From Myxococcales bacterium (GTDB lineage: Bacteria; Myxococcota_A; Polyangia; Palsa-1104), in assembly GCA_028287105.1 (NCBI GenBank), contig JAQBQH010000382.1:1-59864 (forward strand): DNA of 59,864 bases. Direction: 5' to 3'. The notes beneath the pieces were generated by a model. It searched no databases. It had not been told where the DNA came from and worked only from the letters and a program-made list of their open reading frames with translations. Each line of letters starts with the position of its first letter. Within the stretch, counting starts at the first letter, position 1. A program made the position numbers and the translations under genes. Shown in pieces: positions 1 to 8,025 of this stretch.

Positions 1-689
<689 letters not shown>

Positions 690-954
690 CGGGCGTCCGA
701 ATAGCAAGCGACGTGCCGACGGGAGGGCGCGCGGAACTGCGTGCCATCTCCAACTGTTCGCTCGCCGCATCGGGATCGTCGCTGCTCGGACCGCGTGGTC
801 GAGAACACACTTCGGCGGAGGAGTCCCCATCCGGCGGAGCAAATGGGCTGCATCGCTCGCGCTTGCCGTCTTCTCGCCAGCCACGCGTCGCGCTGGAATG
901 CCCGCGCCCGCTCGTCTTGACTGCGTCAGAGCTGCGATCCCATCATTCGATGAG

Positions 955-2064
955 ATGTCGCCCTCCTCCGACGCACCGCTGCACAGCTCCCAATCCGCCG
1001 CCCTCCGATATGTCAGCGACTACGCGCGAGCGCGCAAGGCGAACGCAGCGAGCGCGATCGAGGAGGTGTTGCGCATGTCGAGCGTCTCCGACGACGCTTA
1101 CGAGACATCGGTCGCGAACCTCAAGACCCACGCGCGCGTCGCGCTGCACTTTCACCCCGATCGACCTGACGCGCGCGGTGCCACGGTGGCCCAGTCGCTG
1201 CTCGAATGCGGGATCTACAAGAGCCAGTTCGAGACGCTGATTTCGAACGGCAGCGTCTCTGCAATTCAAGGCGGGGCGCGCGACCTTTGGGAACAGAAGA
1301 TCTTCGGCGGCGCGTACCAACTCGCCGGGACAGTGGCTTCGCACCGCCCGAAGTATGGCGCGCTGAATCTGATGCTGCACCCCGACGGACCAGCTCCCCG
1401 CTTCGGATCCTGCTACCTGCTACTGAAGCCGGACGTATCGTGGCGCGCCACGTACACCTATCTCGACTCGCACCAGGATCCCGCGCAGAAGGGCACCTAC
1501 GAGGAGCTCGACGACATCGTTGCCGCGCTGTTCCTGGAGGCGTTCACGAGAGACTTCGCCATTGGAGAGCGCAACCTCACCCCGACGAGACTCGTCGACC
1601 ATTTGTCGACCAAGCTACAAGAGGCGCTTCACGATCCGTCAGGCCGATCCGCAGCAAGAAATTTGAATCACTACATCGAGGCGCAGGTACACGGCCAGGT
1701 GCTGTTGAGCCGCGATGCGGACCTGCTCGTGGCGGATCCATCCTTCAGAAACAGCGACACCGGGCACGTCCTCCAGGCGATCTGCGAGCGATATCGAATC
1801 GGTCTTTTTTGGCACAGCGGCTTCGCGATTGCGCCGGCCGACGTGCCGCTCGATTTTCGTGGGCCGACCATGCCATCCCTCGCGGAGCGCGTCGCCGTCA
1901 ATGGCCGCGTCGACGCCGCGGCGATTGGTCAGGCCGTGCGAGATCTCGCGCGCAGTCCCGTTGCATGGGCGGACCGCGGAGACCATCCGACGGTGCTTCA
2001 GGAGCTGAAGCTGCTTTGGCACGTTCTCGTGAAGTTTGCAGCGCCCTATGAATCGACGTCGTGA
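955..2064 (+). CDS. DUF3626 family protein
   Basis: Protein of 369 residues. The core matches the DUF3626 family as I know it: HFHPDRP near residue 65, then a 'YKSQFETLISNGSVSA' stretch, RDLWEQKIFGGAY, RPKYGALNLMLHPDGPAPRFGSCY and a TYTYLDSH stretch. The role of the family is not established. The ATG at 955 was chosen because the SAALRYV stretch typical of the family start follows closely; ATGs at 898 and 1075 are alternatives. It is divergent from the truncated lipoprotein (265 bp between starts, no gene seen there) and convergent with the M56 protease gene, 24 bp away. Confidence 0.85.
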   Translation: MSPSSDAPLHSSQSAALRYVSDYARARKANAASAIEEVLRMSSVSDDAYETSVANLKTHARVALHFHPDRPDARGATVAQSLLECGIYKSQFETLISNGSVSAIQGGARDLWEQKIFGGAYQLAGTVASHRPKYGALNLMLHPDGPAPRFGSCYLLLKPDVSWRATYTYLDSHQDPAQKGTYEELDDIVAALFLEAFTRDFAIGERNLTPTRLVDHLSTKLQEALHDPSGRSAARNLNHYIEAQVHGQVLLSRDADLLVADPSFRNSDTGHVLQAICERYRIGLFWHSGFAIAPADVPLDFRGPTMPSLAERVAVNGRVDAAAIGQAVRDLARSPVAWADRGDHPTVLQELKLLWHVLVKFAAPYESTS

Positions 2065-2088
2065 CTTCGCCATTCGCCGCGCGCCACG

Positions 2089-3612
2089 TCAGGGAGCGGC
2101 GGTAAACACGAACGGGAACGAGACGTCCACCCAGCCGCGTGCCGGGGGAAACCAAGAGTCCTCGACCAGCTTGTTCACGCAGGCGATGACCGCTGCATCG
2201 CCGAGCGTGTCCTCCGTGACGCACATCTCGGAGACCTCGCCGGTCGCCGTGATGTTCCAGTGCATGACCACCATGCCCGAGAGCTCGGGATGGACGAGGA
2301 GACGCCGCTCGTAGCACTGCTTCAGGTCTCCCATGTGGCTCTCCACCTCCTTGGCGACGAGGTCGAGGGTTCTGTCGGCCGCGGAGGCGGGAGACCGGAC
2401 GGCGTGCGTAACGCCACTGTCCCTGACGGAGGGTGCACCGACCGAGAGGCTGCCGCGCGGCGCGCGCACGTATTCGTCCACCTGCTTCCGCTCTTCGCCT
2501 TCTGCCGCGGGTACGAACTCGGCCGGCGCGAGCGGGCGGCCCAAAGGCGTGCGAAGCGCCACGGCCCTCGACGGAGGCGCCGCTGCGGGTGAAACCTCGA
2601 GCGGGGCCGAGGTGCAGGCGAGCGTCACGGCGAATGCGAGGGTCGCTCCTCGCGCCGCCAGTCGGAACCGCGCGCCGAGCGGCCCGCGCGGCGCCGTCGA
2701 ATCGAGAATGCGGCGGAGGCGCGCCTCCGTCCACGAGAGATCGACCATGCAGACCGCACCCGCGTGCGCCGCCTCGTCGGGCGAGATACAGCGCGCCACC
2801 TCCAGGAGGTCGGCGGCATAGCTCGATGGCCGGATGCCAGCGCCAAGCACTAGGTCGTCGCAGGCGTGCTCACGCTCGATCCGCAGCCGCGCTGCCGCCA
2901 GCCATGCGAGAGGGTTCCACCAATAGAGGGCGCACCCTACCTGGGCGAGGAGCTGGATGAGGGTGTCGTGACGGCGCACGTGTCCGAGCTCATGCATGAG
3001 GACGGCGCGGAGGCGCTGGGGCGACCAGCCGTCCGCCGCGGCGGGCAGGAGCACACGGGGCCGCAGCACGCCGATGGTCATCGGCGACCCGATGGCCTCG
3101 CTGCGGCCAAGGCCGACCTCGCCGGCGATGGCGAGCGACGCAGCGGCCTCGCGCCGCGCCGACAACCACGCCTCCGCGTGGGCCGGCTGGGCGGCGCGCG
3201 ACAGACGGCGCGCCGCGAGGTGGCCACGCAGGAACCGGAGCGACACCAACAGCGCTCCCGCCGCCCAGGCGACGGCGAGCCCGGACGACCACGCTGGCCA
3301 GGCCGGCCCCGCGCTGGTCGTGCGACCGCCGGTCACGAAGACGGCGGTCGCGAGAAGCGAGCTGCCGGCGCCGATCGTCGGCGGCCCCAACCACAGCGGC
3401 AGCGACGGCAACGCCCGGCAGAGAAGCGGCAGCAGGAGCGCCCCCGCCACGCCGAGCGCCCAGATCTGGTGCCGTGCCGCCGCCGTGCCCCGCCGCAAAA
3501 GCGCGGCGCCGAGCCACGAGGCCGCCAGCAGCAGCGCCGCCTTGACGGATGACGAGAGCAGCCACGATATCCCCGCCGTCGTCGGGAGGAGCGCAGCGAG
3601 CACGGAGCCCAT
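2089..3612 (-). CDS. BlaR1/MecR1-type M56 metallopeptidase with AgmX/PglI-type C-terminal domain
   Basis: Protein of 507 residues. The N-terminal half has several hydrophobic segments and the zinc-protease motif HELGH at residues 207-211, as in BlaR1-type sensor proteases that inactivate BlaI-family repressors. In place of a penicillin-binding sensor, the C-terminal ~100 residues carry a conserved CYERRL stretch, an 'ELSGMVVMHW' strand and a 'FPPARG' stretch. That is the pattern of the AgmX/PglI C-terminal domain known from myxobacterial motility proteins. The start ATG shares one base with the stop of the repressor gene (TAATG), so translation is probably coupled. The inducing signal is unknown; the domain swap argues against classical beta-lactam sensing. 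Confidence 0.88.
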   Translation of the reverse strand: MGSVLAALLPTTAGISWLLSSSVKAALLLAASWLGAALLRRGTAAARHQIWALGVAGALLLPLLCRALPSLPLWLGPPTIGAGSSLLATAVFVTGGRTTSAGPAWPAWSSGLAVAWAAGALLVSLRFLRGHLAARRLSRAAQPAHAEAWLSARREAAASLAIAGEVGLGRSEAIGSPMTIGVLRPRVLLPAAADGWSPQRLRAVLMHELGHVRRHDTLIQLLAQVGCALYWWNPLAWLAAARLRIEREHACDDLVLGAGIRPSSYAADLLEVARCISPDEAAHAGAVCMVDLSWTEARLRRILDSTAPRGPLGARFRLAARGATLAFAVTLACTSAPLEVSPAAAPPSRAVALRTPLGRPLAPAEFVPAAEGEERKQVDEYVRAPRGSLSVGAPSVRDSGVTHAVRSPASAADRTLDLVAKEVESHMGDLKQCYERRLLVHPELSGMVVMHWNITATGEVSEMCVTEDTLGDAAVIACVNKLVEDSWFPPARGWVDVSFPFVFTAAP

Positions 3613-3992
3613 TACCGCCCCTCCTTGCGGGCGGCGGCGATGAGGCCGGCCAACCGATCCAGCTCGGCGCTGCTCAGCTTCGAGCGCGACTCGTCGATGA
3701 GCGCCGCCACGGCCTGCTCCGGCGAGCCGCCGAAGAAGGTCTGCACGAGCGCCTTCATCGCCGACCGCCTCGCCCTGGCGCGCGAGACCACCGGCGAGAA
3801 GACGTACCGCGGCCCGCGCTCGTCGTGACGGACGTGGCCCTTCTCCTCGAGGATGCGCAAAAGGGCGCGCACCGCCGAGTAGCCCGGCGGATCGGGCATC
3901 CGCTCGCGGACCTCCGCGGCGGTGAGCCCCGCCCCGCCATAGAGGACTTCCATGATCTCTCGCTCGCGACGGCTCAGCGGTGGCGTTGACAT
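3612..3992 (-). CDS. BlaI/MecI/CopY family repressor
   Basis: Protein of 126 residues. The N-terminal winged-helix region (LSRREREIMEVLY, then LTAAEVRERM and a 'YSAVRALLRILEEKGHV' recognition region) is typical of BlaI/MecI. The C-terminal part would be the dimerisation arm. It is first in an operon with the M56 peptidase, the standard repressor-protease pairing in which the protease relieves repression. Two matching inverted repeats lie immediately before and touching the start codon, so the gene is almost certainly autoregulated. No Shine-Dalgarno sequence precedes the ATG, and the predicted transcription start coincides with it. Confidence 0.93.
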   Translation of the reverse strand: MSTPPLSRREREIMEVLYGGAGLTAAEVRERMPDPPGYSAVRALLRILEEKGHVRHDERGPRYVFSPVVSRARARRSAMKALVQTFFGGSPEQAVAALIDESRSKLSSAELDRLAGLIAAARKEGR

Positions 3993-4026
3993 GCTAAGAA
4001 TTTAGCCGCGTGCTAAAAATTTAGCA
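3993..4026. promoter_or_regulatory. Double-dyad operator for the BlaI-type repressor
   Basis: Two inverted repeats, GCTAAGAATTTAGC (3993-4006) and TGCTAAAAATTTAGCA (4011-4026), have GCTAA/TTAGC arms and centres 19 bp apart, about two helical turns. BlaI-family dimers bind such dyads. The first one abuts the repressor start codon. The pair probably also limits read-out toward the sigma-fusion gene to the right. Confidence 0.85.
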
Positions 4027-4027
4027 A
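3999..4027 (-). promoter_or_regulatory. Sigma-70-like promoter inside the operator
   Basis: On the minus strand TTGCTA (4027-4022) and TAAATT (4004-3999) are separated by exactly 17 bp and sit inside the two dyads. The -10 element ends 6 bp before the repressor ATG, so initiation about 7 bp downstream would fall on the A of the start codon and give a leaderless mRNA. Confidence 0.6.
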
Positions 4028-4119
4028 GCGACAGATCGGCGGCGGTGGCCCCCGGCGACCGAAAGGGTCGTCAAGAAAAGTTCCAACACTCGCGAAGGCG
4101 GCGGCAACAATGCCCCTGG

Positions 4120-7100
4120 ATGTCCGAGAACGACGACGGCTGGAACGTCGATGACGTGCTGTCGCAATCTGCCTGGATCCGGCAGCTTGCGCGACGGCTC
4201 GTCGTCCACACCGCCGACCGCGACGACGTCGTGCAGGAGGCGTGGATCCACGCCCTCCGCCATTCGCCGCGCGCCCGGTCGCTGCGCCCATGGCTCGTCG
4301 GTGTGCTCCGCAACGTCACGCGCATGGACAGTCGCGCCGACGCACGACGCCGCGCGCGCGAGGCGGTGGCCGACGAGGTTGCCGCCCACGCCACGCCTGA
4401 AGAGATGGTCGAACGCGTCGAGATCGAACGCGAGGTCGCCGCCGCCCTGCTCGAGGTCGCCGAACCGTACCGCTCGACGCTCCTATGGCGCTATTACGAG
4501 GACCTCTCAGCGGCCGAGATCGCGCGCCGATGCGGCGTCCCTGCCGGAACGGTCCGCTGGCGAATCAAGCACGGCCTCACGCTTCTGCGCGCGAACCTCG
4601 ACACCCGCTTCAACGGCGACCGCCGACGGTGGAGCCTGGCCCTCGTCCCGAGCGCCGTCGCCGCGCACGGCGGCCCCACCAAGGTCGTCCTTACCACCCT
4701 GGGAGGCTTGCTCATCATGAAGGCCACGACGAAACTCGCCGCAGCGCTCGTTCTCTTGCTGATGTTCCTCGCCGGGGGGTTCGCACTCTTCCGCCACGGC
4801 TCGACGTCGAGCGACGTGGCACGCGCACGACCGGGTACCGCGTGGCGCGTGCCCGGCGGGCTCGGCGCGTCGGCTACTGCGCCACCGACGGTGGCCGGCG
4901 TGGCGTTGCCTTCGTGGTTCGGGCAACGAGGCGCACCCGTGCGGCGCATCGCCGGACGCGTGACCTTCGCCGGAGAGCCCGTCGCCAACGCGACGGTGGA
5001 GCTGGCGAGCGACCTGACCGACGCCGGCATGCTCGCGCCCGCGACGCGACGCACCGGGAGCGACGGGCGATTCGACTTCGGCTCGCAGCCGCCGGCGAAG
5101 TTCAGCGTCGCGGCGACCGCCCAGGGCCGCAGTCCCGCGATCGTCGAAACCGATACGCGCGACCCGACGAACGCGAGCGAGCATCTGGAGCTGCGGCTCG
5201 GCGGTTGCGATTCGCAGCTCTTCGGCCACGTCAACGACTCGTCGGGCGGGCCGATCGCCGGCGCGCAGGTGTGCCTCGCGCCGCCGCGAGCGAGCGCGTG
5301 CGTCGCAACCGACACGAGCGGCGCATATTCGTTGTGTCTGACTCCGCGCCAGAACCTCGTCACCGTCGCGGCGCGCGGCTACGGAGCCATCTACGATCAT
5401 TTCGAGTACACCGGCCGTCGCGTGCAGCGCGACTATGCGCTCACGCCCGAGGCGACGATCGTCGGACGCGTCATTCGCGCCGACACCAATGCGCCCGTTG
5501 CGCAGGCCAGCGTGCGCGCGTCCTCGACGGAGCGCGCACTTCGTGTCGGCGCGCCGGGCGCGACGACGACAGACGAGCAGGGTCGATTCACCATCGCCGG
5601 CCTCGCTGGCGGCCGCTATCGCGTCACGGCTTTCGCCGAGGGCCTCGCCGCCCCCGAGTCGATCGAGCTGAACCTCGAGCCCGGTCGACCGAGCGGCGAG
5701 ATCGTCCTGCGGCTCCTGCCCGCCTCACGTTTGAGCGGCACCGTCACCGATGGTCGAGATCCGATCGTGGGCGCGACGGTATCGCTGGGCTTCGGCCAGC
5801 CCGAGTCGGTCGACGCCGTGACCCAGTCGGACGGAAGCTTCGTCATCGATCCGGTTGCGCGCGGCGTCGCGACCGTCGCCGTTCGGCCGTATGAAGTTCG
5901 CGAGCCGAAGACGATTCGAATCGATCGGGCCAAGGTCAGCGGCGTGCAGATCGTCGTCGACGTGATGGGGTCGATCGCCGGACGGGTCACGCTAAACGGC
6001 AAGCCCGTCGCCGGCGCGCGAACCTACGTGTCCTTGCGGCTCGAGCCGACCTATACGGACGCCGACGGCAACTACGTCGTGCACGGCCTGCCGCCCGGCC
6101 AGTATCGACCATCGGGCGAGGATCCCTATACGCGCGTCTTCGGCTTCGGCAGCGAGCTCATGCTGGCGAAGGGCGAGCATCGCACCGGCGCCGACTTCGA
6201 GATCCTGTGGAACGGGACCATCTGCGGCACCGTCGTCGAGCCCGATGGCAAGCCGGTCGGCGGCGTCTCGGTGATGTTCCAGGCGCTGCACGTCAACGAC
6301 ATGGGCCAGGACGTCACCTCGCCCGACGGCACCTACTGCGCGCGCAATCTCCTCGGCAAGGACGACTACCGCGTCAGCGTTCAGGCCGCGGCGCTGGCGT
6401 CGGTGCAGCTCAAGCTCGCCGCCGATTCACCAGCGACGGTACACGTCAACGACGGGAGCAGCGTCGTCGAGGGCGTCCGTCTCGTCGTCAAGCGCGACCA
6501 CCTGGCAATCTCCGGCACGACCGCCGACGGCGACAAGCAGCCCATCGCCGACGTCCGCGTGGTGGCGTTTCGTACCGACGACATGACCGGAGCGATGCTC
6601 GACGACTGGTTCGCCCACGCCAGCGCCATCTCCGGTGGCGACGGCACGTGGTCGATCGGGGATCTCGACGCGGCGACCTACGTCTTGCGCGCCCGCGCCG
6701 GCGACGGCAGCGAGGGCCTCGTGCGCGGAGTCGCCGCGGGTCAGAAGAACGTGGTCATCACGATGCAGCGCGCCGGGGCCATCGACGGCACGCTCGTGGG
6801 ATTCTCGTCGCAGCCGGCGGTACGCGCGGTGCGACAGCTCGGCATGAGCTTCACCAACGTCTACGCCACCGTCGACGGCACGACGTTCCACTTCGGCGGA
6901 TTGAGCCCGGGCACCTATCAAGTCGCGGCCGTGGGCGCCGAGACCGACGCCAAGTCCGTCGTCGTCGCCGCGGGCCAGACGGCGACGGTGACGCTGCAGA
7001 GCCGCGGCACGACGACCATCCGCGGGCAGGCCGTCGATTGGAGCAGCGGCGCCGGCGTCACGGGAATGCGATGCCTTCCGGCGCTGCGGGTAGCGGCTGG

Positions 7101-7566
7101 CATGCCCATGCCGGTGAGCTCGGTCGTCGGGTTCAGCGACGAGAACGGTGCGTTCGTCCTCGAGGGTGCACCGACGGGCGACATTTCCGTTTGGTGCGTT
7201 CCGAGCACCCAGTTCTGGTCGAACGGCAGGGTCGATCTGACCGTCGCAGGCGGCCAGGATGCGACGTGCGCCGTCCCCGTGGTCAAGACGAACCCGGACC
7301 TGCCGATGCCCGTCCTCGGCGCGGTCATCGAGCCCGGAGTCATCCCGGCGCGATTCAGCCTCGTCGAGCCCAATGGTGTCGCCGACCACGCCGGCATCCA
7401 CAATGGCGACGTCATCGTCGCGATAGACGGCGCGAACGTCACGAAGCTGACGCCGATGGGCGTTGCCACCGTCATCATGCAACATCCGATCGGCTCGACC
7501 GTGCACTTTGGTCTCGCTCGTGGCGGTCAGACCGCACAGGCAGACCTGGTTCTCACGACGCGTTGA
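4120..7566 (+). CDS. ECF sigma-factor domain fused to membrane-anchored repeat protein with PDZ-like end
   Basis: Protein of 1,148 residues. Residues ~10-70 resemble sigma-70 region 2 (DDVVQEAWIHALRH, then LRPWLVGVLRNVTR). Residues ~105-165 resemble region 4 (YRSTLLWRYYEDLSAAEIA, then VPAGTVRWRIKHG). A single hydrophobic segment follows at about 206-226. About eight carboxypeptidase-regulatory-like beta repeats come next (each G-x-V then P-V/I-x-A/G-x-V), and the last ~80 residues read as a PDZ-like domain (GVADHAGIHNGDVIVAIDG). The sigma part should be cytoplasmic and the repeats extracytoplasmic, so release by proteolysis is a plausible activation route. The start MSENDDGW was preferred to an upstream ATG at 4045, which adds only low-complexity basic residues. 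Confidence 0.88.
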   Translation: MSENDDGWNVDDVLSQSAWIRQLARRLVVHTADRDDVVQEAWIHALRHSPRARSLRPWLVGVLRNVTRMDSRADARRRAREAVADEVAAHATPEEMVERVEIEREVAAALLEVAEPYRSTLLWRYYEDLSAAEIARRCGVPAGTVRWRIKHGLTLLRANLDTRFNGDRRRWSLALVPSAVAAHGGPTKVVLTTLGGLLIMKATTKLAAALVLLLMFLAGGFALFRHGSTSSDVARARPGTAWRVPGGLGASATAPPTVAGVALPSWFGQRGAPVRRIAGRVTFAGEPVANATVELASDLTDAGMLAPATRRTGSDGRFDFGSQPPAKFSVAATAQGRSPAIVETDTRDPTNASEHLELRLGGCDSQLFGHVNDSSGGPIAGAQVCLAPPRASACVATDTSGAYSLCLTPRQNLVTVAARGYGAIYDHFEYTGRRVQRDYALTPEATIVGRVIRADTNAPVAQASVRASSTERALRVGAPGATTTDEQGRFTIAGLAGGRYRVTAFAEGLAAPESIELNLEPGRPSGEIVLRLLPASRLSGTVTDGRDPIVGATVSLGFGQPESVDAVTQSDGSFVIDPVARGVATVAVRPYEVREPKTIRIDRAKVSGVQIVVDVMGSIAGRVTLNGKPVAGARTYVSLRLEPTYTDADGNYVVHGLPPGQYRPSGEDPYTRVFGFGSELMLAKGEHRTGADFEILWNGTICGTVVEPDGKPVGGVSVMFQALHVNDMGQDVTSPDGTYCARNLLGKDDYRVSVQAAALASVQLKLAADSPATVHVNDGSSVVEGVRLVVKRDHLAISGTTADGDKQPIADVRVVAFRTDDMTGAMLDDWFAHASAISGGDGTWSIGDLDAATYVLRARAGDGSEGLVRGVAAGQKNVVITMQRAGAIDGTLVGFSSQPAVRAVRQLGMSFTNVYATVDGTTFHFGGLSPGTYQVAAVGAETDAKSVVVAAGQTATVTLQSRGTTTIRGQAVDWSSGAGVTGMRCLPALRVAAGMPMPVSSVVGFSDENGAFVLEGAPTGDISVWCVPSTQFWSNGRVDLTVAGGQDATCAVPVVKTNPDLPMPVLGAVIEPGVIPARFSLVEPNGVADHAGIHNGDVIVAIDGANVTKLTPMGVATVIMQHPIGSTVHFGLARGGQTAQADLVLTTR

Positions 7567-7683
7567 CCACTCCGCCGCCTGACGCTGCATCCTGTGGCGT
7601 GACGGTCCCCGCGAAATATCGTTGCTGCTGCCTGGCGGTCGATGCGACGCACGGTATCCTGCCTAGACCCTCGGGAGGAGACG

Positions 7684-7881
7684 ATGATGCGCATGATCGG
7701 AACGCCGGACGACCAGCCCGTCGAAGACCCGCCCCCCGAGAAGCCACCCGAACGAGATCCTCCGCCGGTCGAGCCGCCGCGCGTCGATCCTCCAGCCGAG
7801 CCCCTCGAGCCCGGGCAGGCGCCGCCGGCGATCGACGATCCGGCTCCGCCCGACACGATGCCGGTGCCGCGCGTCGTCTGA
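7684..7881 (+). CDS. Small proline-rich protein
   Basis: Protein of 65 residues, nearly all Pro, Asp and Glu with a PPxxxPP rhythm after a short MMRMIGTPDD start. A strong Shine-Dalgarno (GGGAGGAG) lies just upstream of the ATG pair at 7684/7687, which is the main reason to accept it. There is no signal peptide or known domain. It lies 118 bp after the sigma-fusion gene and before a hybrid kinase gene. Extended, probably disordered; function unknown. Confidence 0.55.
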   Translation: MMRMIGTPDDQPVEDPPPEKPPERDPPPVEPPRVDPPAEPLEPGQAPPAIDDPAPPDTMPVPRVV

Positions 7882-8025
7882 GGGCACCCGCGTCGAGGGA
7901 TGCGGCGCGCGGTGAGCTTCTCGCACACCGAGCGCTCGCTCGAGAGCAGCCTTTCGCCTTATTGCGCGAGCCATCGGCGGCGGCGTCGGCTCGCGACGTG
8001 CGCTATGTTGTGCCGAGGGCGAAGC

